NCBI GenBank assembly: GCA_029959085.1
Contig: JARWIR010000022.1
Coordinates: forward strand, 1,488,001 to 1,552,000
Length of the DNA stretch: 64,000 nucleotides
Origin: Nemophila menziesii
Taxonomy: Eukaryota > Streptophyta > Magnoliopsida > Boraginales > Hydrophyllaceae
Reading direction: 5' to 3'
The translations under genes and the position numbers were made by a program. Shown here in pieces: positions 21,272 to 33,010 of the stretch (the stretch's first letter is position 1; every line of letters begins with the position of its first letter). The notes beneath the pieces were generated by a model. It searched no databases. It saw only the letters and a program-made list of their open reading frames with translations, and was not told the DNA's origin.

Positions 21272-22588
21272 TTAACCAGCGCGAGGCTGATTATCGGTGT
21301 TGCGTTCTGGACCCTTATCCCGCGTAACAGCATCATAAATCGCGTTTTGAAGTGTATTTACGCCTAGGATTAAATTTCGAAGCAGGTCCAATTCTTTGGT
21401 AACGTTTCCCAAGGTAGCAATCATCTTCTCCTGATTCTCTTCCAACACCTGAATCTTCGCTTCCAACTCAGGTACAGTTTTCACTTTCTTTGATTGAGGA
21501 GTTCTCGGACTTCTTGTAGTTCGTGTTGCTTCTTCATGGATGTTCTTGATTGTGCTCAAAGCTATACTCACACCAACTGAAACAGTATCAATATCTACGT
21601 CCTTACACGGAATCTTTGCGTCTAGACACAACTGAGTAATAGTACAAGGAAACTTCAGATTTTGTTGTTTCATTGGTGATTTCGCGAACTCCATGATCGT
21701 ATCATGAATGATCATAGCAACATCAAATGGTTTCTCCTCCAAAATAAACTTAATAACAACTATGTGCTCTTTCTTCAACTCGGAAGTGTGTTTAATACCA
21801 AAGAAAGTGGGTATTACGAAACGAGACCAAACCTTAACACGAGGTGTCAAACTACTGCTGTAAAACTGTCCAGGATACCTTTCACCTTCAGGAATTGGGC
21901 TAGTCCCATTAACAAGCACGGTCCCCCAAAGGGATTCAAAATCAAAAGAAGGGTCATTAAGAGTTTATTGGAAGGGGCATGTTCCAGAAAAGTTGGGTAG
22001 TTTCAATGATTTCCGAATACGTTCAATAGAGAAAGGAACTACCTTTTTGCGGATATCAATGGCATCACGGGAGGTAGCTAAACCTTCGTAAAATTCGCGC
22101 ACAAATGTAGGAATAAACTCAAGCTTCCTTTCTTGCAACTCTTTCCAACCAAACTTAGCACATGTCACAGCATATTCCTTGTAATCACTACTCATAATAC
22201 CCTTAGGAAAATTCGTCTCCTCACAAAATTTCAAAAATTCAATTCTTTCACGAACCTGAGTACTCCAACAAGTGTAAACCCTCTTAGGCTTGTGGGCCCA
22301 CATCTTCATACGCGGAGGTTTTTGAACGGGTGCTTCCGGAATCTCTTGTTCAGTTTCTTTCTCAATGTTCTTCGCAATTTCCTCTTCTGGTTCCTTCTCA
22401 CTTTCAATCTCATCAATCATTCTTCTCTTGTGACCCGTGATTTCTTGTCTTTTAGAATCAAGCTTAACTTCGTCAATTTTTCGTTTAGGACGCGAATCAG
22501 GAATCTCAATAGCTTGATCTTGTGAACCACCAATGGTGGTCTATCTTCTAGGAGCATTTCTTCGAAAATCACCGGTTCTGTTAGTCAT
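21272..22588 (-). pseudogene. Env-position ORF of element B
   Basis: The frame is open from ATG at 22588 to TAA just before 21272 (about 438 codons), apart from two premature stops: TAG at 22543-22541 (a Lys codon in A) and TAA at 21967-21965 (GAA in A). It has a charged N-terminus, a middle part resembling the putative plant transposon protein domain (KRVYTCWSTQVRERIEF to LCLDAKIPC), and a predicted coiled coil (ELEAKIQVLEENQEKMIATL). It is about 93-95% like the protein remnant of element A. There is no visible signal peptide or transmembrane span, so it is not evidently an envelope; the function is unknown. The ATG is preceded by a G-rich tract, as in A. Confidence 0.82.
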
Positions 22589-22978
22589 CTCTTTTCACCC
22601 CAAACTCAAAACTTCAAATAATGAAAAACTTAGAGAAAAAGTTTAGAATTTTGATGTTTTGAGGCTTAGGAATTGAAGAACTAGGGTGAATATGAGATGG
22701 GTCTTGTTCAATTTGGATGGGAGAAGAAAGAATTGGGTTTAATTTAAGGAATTGGGTGAAGAAGAATCTTAGGAAAAACTAAGGATTTGATGTTATGTTG
22801 GAGAGGAGGTGAGTTGATCTTATGTTTTTGTGGTGAAAGAGGGTAAGATTTGATGATATATAGTGTTTTGGTAGATTAAATTCGGAGGTGGGGAGGCTAT
22901 TGGTGCGTTTTAGGTGAAAACTTGCAGAAGAGGCTAAGAAAACTAGGTTGAAACACCCAAAACCGCCTCTCACAGCTT

Positions 22979-23490
22979 TCAAACCGGGTTCCCGGTTCCG
23001 CGTCGCTGTGACGGCGCGGAAAAACAATTATGGACTCTTTTTTTTTTTTTTCAAAACGCACCAACACGCTAGACCTCAAGACGCGGGGTCAGAGATTTTA
23101 CTCGCCGAAACCGGGTACCCGGTTCTGTGGAATGCGGGTTCCCGGATTTTCTCGATGGCGCGAATGAAAACGCGCCAAAACGCAGCACCCCAAAACGCTG
23201 GACCAGAGAATTTCACCATCAGAAGCTCCGAAACCGGGTACCCGGTTCTGTGGAATGCGGGTTCCCGGTTTTATGTCGATGGCGCGAACCAAAACGCAGC
23301 AAAACGCAAGCCACCAAGACGCTGGGTCAGAACTTTTCAGAAATCACAGCACCAAAACCGGGTACCCGGTTTCGCCAAATGCGGGTTCCCGGTTCCGACG
23401 CTGTGTCATGAACCCAAAACGCAAGGTGCTGCGTATATAGTGTTGGTACCAGCTCCAAAACCGGGTTCCCGGTTTTGTGAAACCGGGTTC
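22979..23490 (-). repeat. Palindromic minisatellite in the pol/env-position spacer of element B
   Basis: CCGGGTACCCGG / CCGGGTTCCCGG palindromes recur inside a tandem unit of about 124 bp (starts near 22984, 23111, 23234 and 23358). Most units carry two palindromes and the phrase TCGATGGCGCGAA...CAAAACGC. It is equivalent to 1924-2430 in element A. Confidence 0.92.
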
Positions 23491-23729
23491 CCGGTTTCTC
23501 CTGGACATCCAACATATTTTCTCCTAATTTCACCTCATCGACCCCAAACTCTTGACCTTTTTATCCCTGAAATCATCAAAAAACAACTACCCTTCCTTAT
23601 TTCTTAATAATAAACACTAAAATTACGAAAATCAAACTACTCTAAATTGCAAAAATTTAAAACTCATCTAATATACAAAGAATTGGCTTTTGTTTAACGT
23701 CGTTAAGCTCGACGGGTTACCTCACGCTT

Positions 23730-26700
23730 CTAAGGAGTCTCGCGGAGGTACATGACCTCCCCGGGATGTGGATCTTCCGAGCGATTGGTATCTTCACCTC
23801 CATGGTATATCTTTAATCTATGACCGTTTACCATAAAGGTACGGTTCTCTAACGGATGTTCTATTTCTATCGCCCCATGAGGTGTTACTTTGGTCACAAT
23901 GTAAGGACCAGACCACTTAGATCTTAACTTACCCGGAAAATTGCTGAACTTTGAATTATACTTTAATACTTTTTGCCCCACTTCAAAGTTCTTTGTACGA
24001 ATCCGATTGTCATGCCATTTCTTTGTGTTTTCCTTGTAAAGTTTAGCGTTTTCATAAGCATGCAGTCGGAATTCGTCAAGTTCATTAAGCTTCATCATAC
24101 GATTCTTTCCGGCTAAGATAGGATCTAAGTTCAACTGCGCAATTGCCCAATAGGCACCCATTTCAAGCTCTAAAGGTAAGTGACAAGCCTTACCATACAC
24201 CATACCATAGGGAGATGCACCTACGGGAGTCTTAAACGCAGTACGATAGGCCCACAACGCATCATCTAACTTCATTGACCAATCTTTTCTTGTAGGACCA
24301 ACGGTTTTCTCTAGGATTGACTTGACTTCGCGGTTCGATACTTCAGCTTGACCATTGGATTGTGGATGGTATGCAGTAGATACACGGTGTCTGACTCCAT
24401 ATTTCTCTAGAACAGTCTTCAGATATTTATTAACGAAATGAGATCCTCCATCGCTAATAATCACTCGTGGTGTGCCATGTCTAGTGAAAATATGTGATTT
24501 CAAGAACTTGATCACCACTCGTGAATCATTGGTAGGTAAAGCCACCGCTTCTACCCACTTAGATACATAATCAACAGCTAATAAGATATAGAGGTTACCA
24601 TTTGAAGGAACGAAGGGACCCATAAAGTCTATGCCCCAAACATCGAATATCTCAACCTCTAACACATTATTACGCGGCATCTCATCCCTCTTAGATATGT
24701 TTCCGGTAAACTGGCATCTCGTACACTTCTTAACATATTCATGACAATCTTTAATAAGAGTAGGCCAGTAAAAACCTGATTGAAATACCTTTGCAGCAGT
24801 TCTATCTCCCTTAAAATGTCAGCCATATAATGAATCATGGCATCCAGCTATAATGGCTTGAGTCTCTTCCCTTGCTACACATCTTCGTATCATTTGGTCA
24901 GCACAAACTTTATAGAGGAAAGGATCCTCCCAAAAGAATTGTCTAGCACGATGAGCTAACCTCTTTCTTTCTTGATAGGTAGAACCTTCAGGAAAAACAC
25001 CACTCACCACTAAATTCGCAATATCTGCATACCACGGAGCCTCATAATCTCGAACAACGAATAAACTCTCATCAGGAAACTCTTCTCTAACTGCTTCAGT
25101 ACCACTATTCATCTCTGAACCCTCTAAGCGCGATAGATGATCTGCAACCTGATTCTCACAACCCTTTCTATCTTTGATCTCTAAATCGAACTCTTGAAGC
25201 AATAACACCCATCTGATTAACCTTGGTTTCGTATCTTTCTTCTCCATAAGAAATCTGATCGCGGAATGATCTGTATAAACAATAACTTTCGCTCCAAGAA
25301 GATAAGAGCGAAATTTATCAAACGAATAGACAACTGCTAGCAACTCATTTTCTATAACTGTGTAATTAATTTGAGCACCACTAAAATTTTTACTAGCATA
25401 GTAAATCGAATGAAAAACCTTCTCTTTTCTTTGTCCGAATACAGCTCCCATACACAAATCACTCGCATCACACATAACCTCAAACGGTAAATTCCAATCT
25501 GGAGGTAACACTATATGGGCAGAAATAAGCTTTTCTTTGATTGCTTTGAAGGCCGCTAAACAAGCTTCATCAAAAAGGAATTTGCAATCCTTTTCGAGTA
25601 AGTTGCATAACGGTTTAGCAATCTTAGAAAAATCTTTAATAAAGCGCCTATAAAATCCAGCATGGTCAAGAAAACTCCTTACCCCTTTAACAGAAACAGG
25701 AGGGGGAAGGGTTTTAATTACCTCTATCTTTGCTCTACCAACCTCTAATCCAGCACTCGAAACTTTGTGACCCAGAACAATACCTTCACGAACCATGAAA
25801 TGACACTTCTCCCAGTTGAGCACCAAATCTGTTTCCTTGCATCTCACTAACACTTTCTCCAAGTTATCTAAACATATATCAAAATCATCACCAAACACGG
25901 AGAAATCATCCATAAACACTTCAAGGAAATTATCTATCATGTCCCATAAGATGGCCATCATGCATCTCTGAAAAGTAGCGGGAGCGTTACACAACCCAAA
26001 TGGCATTCTGCGATATGCAAACGTACCAAAGGGGCATGTAAAAGTAGTCTTATGTTGATCTTCTGGAGCCACATAAATCTAATTGTACCCGGAGTAACCA
26101 TCCAAGAAACAATAGTATTCTCTTCCGGCTAATTTATCTAACATCTGATCGATGAAGGGCAAAGGGAAGTGATCTTTTCTGGTGGCCTTGTTCAGCTTTC
26201 TGTAATCCATGCAAACTCTCCAACCTACTACCGTTCTTGAAGGAATCGCCTCATTTTTATCGTTAAGAATTGTTGTTATTCCTCCTTTCTTTGGTACACA
26301 CTGAACTGGGCTCACCCATTCACTACTCGAAATGGGATAGATAATCCCCGCATCTAAAAGCTTGATCACCTCTTTCTTTACCACATCCTTCATCACGGGC
26401 ATCAATCTCCTTTGACCTTCAACTGAGCGTGCGTTAACATCTTCAAGTATGATTTTGTGTTGACAATAGGATGGAATAATGCCTTTGATATCAGCAATTG
26501 TCCAACCTATTGCTTCTTTGTTGGCTCTCAACACACGCAACAGTTTATCTTCTTGAGGACCTGTTAAACTAGCTGAAACAATAACAGGTAGAGTTTCATT
26601 AGTACCCAAATACGCATACCTCAAGTGTGCTGGCAATGGTTTTTCTTCCAACTCCGGAGGAGATTCAATTGAAGGCTTCTTTTTAGGAATAATCTCCCCC

Positions 26701-29366
26701 GGTTCTCTCACAGGTTCATAGGCAAGACGCCGATACTTCGGATTTTCAGAATTTAGAGCTGCCACTGTTTCGGTAAGCTCCTCCATCATCTCAGGTGAAT
26801 CTAATGTCAAAACAGCCTGCAAGATATCATCAAAATTTAAGCAATTATATACCTCTTGTGATGCTTGCTCCACCACATCCATTCTGAAGCAATCTTCCTG
26901 AGAATCTGGGAATTTCATAGCTCGAAATACATTGAATTTTACTTCCTCATCTTGTATCCTCATCGTCAATTCGCCATTTTCTACATCGATCAATGTTCTC
27001 CCTGTAGCTAGGAATGGTCTACCCAAAATAATGGGGACATTTCTATCTGCATTGTATTCAAGTATTACGAAATCAACAGGAAATATAAGTGTACCTGCCT
27101 TAACAAGGACATCCTCAATATGGCCTTCAGGATGAGCAAGAGACATGTCCGCCATTTGCAAGACCATAGAGGTAGGTCTTGCGTTTCCAATTTTAAGCTT
27201 ATCAAAGATTGACTTGGGCATCAAATTGATGCTTGCCCCCAAGTCACATAACGCCTTTCCTTTCCATTCTTCTCCAATCGATATGGGAATCGTGAAACTC
27301 CCCGGATCAACTAACTTCGGAGGTAATTTACTCTGGCAAATCGCACTACACTCTTCAGGAAGGCCAATCATCTCATTATCACAGTAGGGTCTTTTATTAG
27401 TGAGGGCCCTCTTCAAGAACTTCGTATACTTAGGAATATCTCGAATCGCCTCAAGTAACGGAATATTAATACTCAAACCCTTCACTCTATTAAAGAACTT
27501 TTGAAAATCAACCATATCACCCTTTTTCTGAACTCGCGATGGAAACGGTGGTGGAGGGCGATTGCTTACAATTTCATCTCTCTTTTTCGGAATTTCTCTT
27601 GGTCTCTCTATTTCATCAACCTCACTATCTTTATCATTCTCTTTCTCTTTCTCACCCACTTCCTTTTCTTTTCTTGGAACTTCTTTCTCTTTCATAACGG
27701 GAAAAGGAGGTGGAGTGAGGTTCTTACCACTTCTTAATGTAACAGCCTTGCAATCTTCACATTGTGTTGGATTTTCCGTATCGCTAGGAAGTTGCCCTTG
27801 TGGACGCTGATTCAGCTGTTTATTAATTTGACTTAGCTGATTCTAGAAAATCTTCATATTTGCTTCAGCTGCGTTTTGACGTTCCAGAGCTTGTGTTTGA
27901 AGAGCAATCAAATTTTCAACGGTTTTCTGAAGAGTAACTACTCCTTCTTGTGGATGGGCAGGTAGAGCTTTCTGGTTTAAATTCTCATCGTAGGTATTCT
28001 GAGGCGCTTGTCTTTGTACATAATTGTTTTGATTCTGTCCTCCTTGATGATTGTTGTGTGGTCTTGGATTATAGTTGTTGCCTTGAGGACGCGGCTGATA
28101 CGCGTAAGTAGGATTGGCTGCCCCATTAGGATTTGAGTATTGAAACCCAGGATGGTTTCTGTTAGGCTGATATCCATTACCACTTGAATTGAAATTACCT
28201 CTATTGGACATAAAATTCACCGATTCTTGGTTATCCGGACAACTTTCCTCATCATGATCATCTACCTTACAAATCGAACACATATACACCTCTTGTGCAG
28301 CATGCACATCTACCTTCTTACCCGAAAATCCTTCTTTCACAGCTAGAGTAAGCTGCTTCAATTGTTGCTCTATGGTATTCTGGATCTTATTCTCAAACGT
28401 AGCAAATTTCTCTTCCATGTCAACATTATTCACTCCTTTAACTGGTGTTCTTACTGAATTCCACCCGACTTCATTCTTGACTGTTCTCTCTAAAATGATC
28501 TTAGCATGAGCGGGTTGAACTTGAAGAAAACCTGCTCCACATAGCGTATCCAATTTCTCTCTTGAAATTCCATCAAGGCCTCTATAAAAGATCTTTAACT
28601 GTTGTTGTTCTGAAAAGCCATGATTGGGAACTTTACGCAAACACATCTGAAATCTTGTCCAACTCTTACCCACAGTTTCCTCATATTCTTGACGGAAATG
28701 CGTCAATTCTAATTCAGCATCTAATCTCATGTTACTTGGGTAATACCTGTCAAAGAAAGCAATCTCTAATTGGTCCTAGTTGGTTATCTTCGTAGGATCT
28801 TGCGTATCGTGCCATTCACTTGCTCCATCAATAACAAAGAATTTAAAAGCAGCAAAATACATCTGTTCTCTTGAAACCCCTTGTGTGATATACGAATCAC
28901 ATATCTGTTTGAATTTCTGTACTGCTCTAAGAGGATCTTCTGATGGTCTTACGCGAAAATTTCCAAAGTTTTGGAATTGAGCTAGCATACCCGAATCTGG
29001 ACGGAATCTCGGAACATTAATATCTGGAGCACCTACTCCTATAGCAGGAGCACGGAATGGAACTTCTGGAGGACCATTAGTAAACCACGGATCTTGATTC
29101 ATCACTATCTGAACTTGAGGATTAGGAATCACTGGTGGAACTGGAGGAATAACGCCTGGAGCTAAAGGTTGGCCATTTGCATCTAGCTGGTCTTGTCCAT
29201 TATTCTGTTGACCTTGAAGATTGATATTCTCCATTTGGTTACTTAATTCTTCTACTTCTAAAGCTTCTCGTTCTCTTCTTCTTCTGTTCGCAAGTCTGAT
29301 CAACGATTCTGGATTACTAAGGATCGGAGGTGTTGGCTCTAGATCCTTGAATAGCCTTCTTCGCAT
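23730..29366 (-). pseudogene. Element B gag-pol polyprotein (one frame, four premature stops)
   Basis: One frame of 1879 codons runs from ATG 29366 to the stop at 23730. In order: capsid-type gag (29100-28500), zinc knuckle C-x2-C-x4-H-x4-C at 28280-28239, a Pro/Lys-rich linker, protease with DLGASIN at about 27245-27225 and ILGRPFLAT near 27000, RT (CMDYRKLNKATRKDHFPLP near 26200; FMDD at about 25910) and RNase H (VMCDASD near 25475, [11 protein letters not shown] near 25270). Integrase follows, with zinc residues near 24830-24715 and core [21 protein letters not shown] and E at 24650-24310, then a C-terminal [12 protein letters not shown] region. In-frame stops end at 28776, 27843, 26079 and 24819. 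No frameshift separates gag and pol. Confidence 0.95.
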
Positions 29367-29475
29367 ACACCAAACCTAAAAACCTGAAAAAGCTAACAAA
29401 CAAAAAGCGTAAAAATGATAAAATAAAAATAAATGCACTATCACTAAAGGATAAACACCGTGGTCACACGCTACC

Positions 29476-29494
29476 GTCCCCGGCAGCGGCGCCA
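29476..29494 (-). promoter_or_regulatory. Primer-binding site of element B (tRNA-Asp type)
   Basis: Minus strand TGGCGCCGCTGCCGGGGAC, six bases inside the 5' LTR. From general knowledge it matches the 3' end of plant tRNA-Asp(GTC) with one mismatch, the primer typical of Athila elements. The same site is found at 32832-32850 (D), 43855-43873 (C), 47124-47142 and, with one change, 50582-50600. Confidence 0.88.
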
Positions 29495-29500
29495 AAAACT

Positions 29501-31067
29501 TGGTGGTCCTTTGTGTGTTCTAAAAATAAATGCAAATGACAATCGAACCACAACCGCAAGTGTACGGTTGTCCCAAGTAGTATGTATGATAATACAGATT
29601 CGTTCCAAGGACGGATGGTTGATCACAATGTTTAGCAAGTAGTGATTGATGCACTTATGAAAGTAAAAGATAATAAAATGTTTGTTTGGTTTTGTTTATT
29701 AAAACTACTAAATGAAAGACAAATTATAAATGCAAGTAAAAGCTAAGACGCAAGTAAAATGAGTGAAAACGCAATATGAGAGGTAGTACTTGAGAACGCA
29801 AGGATCCTCCTAATCTTACTTCCTAACTTATGCTGTCTAAGGGCTAAATTGGTCAATTACAATGGTCGGGATTCTAAATTCCTTATACCCCCGTCAGGGT
29901 GGACTATAAGGCGATCCTAAAGTGTCACTAGTCCCGTCAGGGTAAATATGATCCACCGTTGGATGATTAAGTGTTTTACCTCATTGGCCCTAGAATTAGC
30001 TAAGTTCGTCAGAATCAATAGCTTTTATCCTAGATTGAATAATTAATTCTATACCTAAACCCTCCGTTAGGATGATCCACACGCCACATATGTGGAATAG
30101 CTTAGATACTAATACCTAATCTTAGTTCGCGACTCTAAAATCAGTAAATAATCACAAATTATCGAAAAGAGTAATGAACCCAATCTAATTTAATTTAGCA
30201 TAAACCCAAATTCAACATTCGTTATTTCATAAAATTAAGATTCACCCATTGTTTGTTCTCAAGCACTATGAAAAGCTTAGCTCATATTAAAATTAAAAAC
30301 TAAATTAAAAGAAATGGAATTCATATTGTTTACAAAATTAAAATATAAAAAGAACCTAATTTCCGGAATTGGAATGACTACGAACGAAGCTATAGATCCA
30401 CTTCAGCTCTTGTAGCTTCTTCTTTCTTCCTTCTGTTGCTTCTCTTTGGTGTTTAATCTTGTGGAATCTGTATTGTGTAATCTCTGGAAAATAGAAGTCC
30501 AGACCTCCTTTTATAAGCATAAATTCGTACTAGGGCTTGGACCAGAAAATAAAAGACTAGTTAAATGTCCAAGCCCAAATTCTAAGCCCAAAATCCCGTA
30601 ACTGCTAATACACCTTCACTAAAACGGCTTTTCCCGATGCGTTATGACTCCGATTGACCTCATTCCAGTTGCTAAAGTTCCGTAACTCGATAAGGAATGT
30701 TTTCTCTTCAAATGTCAGCGGCTAAATCATCGCTTAAGCACCTCGAAATCAGCACTCTATGGCCTGGAGAATGGATTTTCAGCTCTAAAAATAATATCTT
30801 CGGGATTTATCTTCAAGTCTTGACTCTAATTCACAATCTTTGACTTTCTCCTCGGATTCCTCTCCTATCTAACATCTAAAACCTGTAGACTTTACACTAA
30901 AAATACCAATATTATGCGCAAAAGTTTAATAAATTAAAAATGCTAGAAATAAAAAGGGAATTCCGAATTATTGCAATTTAAGTCCAAAAGTCTATCAAAT
31001 TAATTAAACAAACACCAAAAATGATGTCTCCCAAGGGTCGAAAATAAGAACAATTAGGGAGACATCA
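29501..31067 (-). repeat. 5' LTR of element B
   Basis: 1567 bp. The U3 end carries the inverted repeat TGATGTCTCCC ... GGGAGACATCA. A TATA box (TATAAAA, minus, at 30515-30509) lies ahead of the presumed transcription start. Three CCCTGACGGG-type motifs and the ACAACCG...CGGTTGT stem are in the second half. Confidence 0.95.
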
Positions 31068-31322
31068 ATACCCCGCTCTTCGAAGACTTTCTTTGATCCA
31101 AGCGTTATCAATATAACTCATTTTAAATTCGAGTTTCTCTTCTTCACCCAATACTACATTCGATTTTTGCACAAGACACGTGATCATAGTTGGAAATTTA
31201 ACATTATAAACTGATTTGGGAGAGACCGAAAATCGTATCACCTCCTCATAGATCAACTGTGCCACATCAACTTCTTCTCCTCTCAAAATACAGTCCAATA
31301 GTAGAGCGTTCTTCATAGTCAC
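31068..31322 (-). pseudogene. Env-position ORF of element C, middle piece
   Basis: This short segment lies between nested elements B and D and carries ATACC at one end and GTCAC at the other. Its frame (TMKNALLLDCILRGEEVDVA, then QLIYEEVIRF) aligns with the family-1 protein near ELKKEHIVVIKFILEEKPFD and belongs between the pieces at 39798-39059 and 18237-18029. Confidence 0.85.
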
Positions 31323-32825
31323 TGATGTCTCCTCATTTGTGATAATATAATATACTTCAGAGACATCATTTTAGGCTTATTTATTAGTTTATAGGTCGAT
31401 CTTAGCTTAATTTAGTGCACTTTCCTATTTTGAGTCTTGATTTGTAGAATTATTATTTTTAGAGCATATTAGGTTTAATTGTTTATTTAGTGTGAAGCTT
31501 TAAAGATAATTATGGAGATTAATTAGAGTCCAAGTCAAAGACAACAACTTATGGAAGGAGATATGCATGGAAATTGGAGATAAGGAAATAAAAGCTAAAA
31601 ATATGGAAAAGGAAAAGCTGCCTAAATCTGGGATTCTGCAGTACACGTCCAAAGATTGGTGTTTTTACCTAAGAAATAGCCCGAATTTGGTAATTTCACT
31701 CTATAGGGCGTACATAATTCTGTTGCGATTCTTTTGGTATCTTGTGGAGCAAAATCCGACCAATAACGAAGAAGATACACTCAAAATAGCGCAGCAGTGT
31801 TTTCCTTACGAATTTGGGTTGGGCTAGGAGTCCATTACTTGAAGTTATCTCCACCAAACGAATTAGGTCAACCTCTAACCTGTAAATACAGCCTCTTAAC
31901 ACTCTTAAATCATCCTTGGCCAGACCTTAAGGCCAAGAGGAAGCTACAACACAAGAGAAGAAGTCTGGAAGGTGCTGTGCAACAACTATGTCTCCTTCAA
32001 CCTCTTATTTTGTAATTCTTTTCTCTTCCCTTCTTAGTATGAATTAATTTCTATTAGTTTGAGTTTTAGCATATATGTATGAACCCTAGTTTTGATTGAC
32101 ATCTATCTAATTTGGGAACTTAATGTTTTAAATTGAATTATAGTTTTTATTCTCTATTTATGTGTTTGGATTTATATTCTGTGTTCTTGTGGAACCGCGG
32201 CCATTAGAATTACCATCTAGTAATTAGGATACCATTGACAACGGTGTTCAATTGCATGTTTAGCACATAAAGTTTAGTTTTAGGTTTGATCTGACAACCC
32301 AACCTAGCTAGATAATCACTATGGTTGAGTCTTGTGACTCTTTACCAATTACAGGAAAAGTTTGCTTAGGAAGCCTTATTGACACAGGTAAATCCTATTT
32401 TAAACTACCGATAGCATATTGGGACCGATTAGGGAAATACTACATAATTTACCCTTACATGTTTAGAATGGCAAAACTAGTGGGGATTGCATGCTAATAA
32501 CTCAAGCTAGACTTTCATACTATCATCTTTTCTTTTCTTTTACTTGTTTCCTGTCTTTTACTTTATTAGTTTAGTTTATTTATTGAAAAACCAAATAAAT
32601 ATTTATCTATCTCTTCTTTCTACTTGCGTATTATCTTTTCTATCTTTAATTTCTGCACTTGATAATTTGCATAAGTTCTCTCTAACTTTCATCAGTCCCT
32701 GAGGAACGAATCTTCTTATCATTAAAACTTGCATACGTCCTGTAATACTTGCAGTACCGTGTTAGTTTAGGGTGTGTATTTGCACTTATTTTATACATCT
32801 TTTTATCACACCTTAGGCCACACCA
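31323..32825 (+). repeat. 5' LTR of element D
   Basis: It starts TGATGTCTCC and ends GGCCACACCA. The first 46 bp form an inverted repeat (TGATGTCTC ... GAGACATCA, with one extra base). It is the same length as the 3' LTR. Confidence 0.95.
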
Positions 32826-32831
32826 AGTTTT

Positions 32832-32850
32832 TGGCGCCGCTGCCGGGGAC
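32832..32850 (+). promoter_or_regulatory. Primer-binding site of element D (tRNA-Asp type)
   Basis: TGGCGCCGCTGCCGGGGAC, six bases after the 5' LTR. Confidence 0.9.
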
Positions 32851-33010
32851 TACATCGTTAGTCCTTGTGCAATTATCTTGTGCTTTTATTTTAGTTAGTT
32901 CTATTTTACGCTTTTCTTTTTAGTTTTTGTTTTACAGCTTTTTAGGCGAGAGCAGATTCATTAGGAGATAAAGGTTTCGTGCTATTAGATCCTGAAGAAG
33001 CTATTTCAAG

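Larger units (their letters stand above)
18238..31067 (-). mobile_element. Element B: full-length Athila-like retrotransposon (family 1), 12.8 kb
   Basis: A complete copy. The 5' LTR is 29501-31067, the PBS 29476-29494, a single gag-pol frame runs 29366-23730, the palindromic spacer follows, the env-position ORF is 22588-21272, then the 3' noncoding region, PPT and 3' LTR 18238-19803. The target duplication is ATACC at 18233-18237 and 31068-31072. The LTRs differ at about a dozen sites by eye (under 1%), so it is the youngest of the nested elements. It sits inside the env-position ORF of element C. Premature stops in both ORFs show this copy cannot encode its own proteins. Confidence 0.97.

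Noticed and set aside
21272..22588. Retroviral-type envelope gene
   Set aside because: Despite its position after pol there is no signal peptide, transmembrane span or cleavage-site pattern.
29476..29494. tRNA gene fragment (matches the tRNA-Asp 3' end)
   Set aside because: Only the 19 bases next to the LTR match and no cloverleaf follows; it is the primer-binding site.
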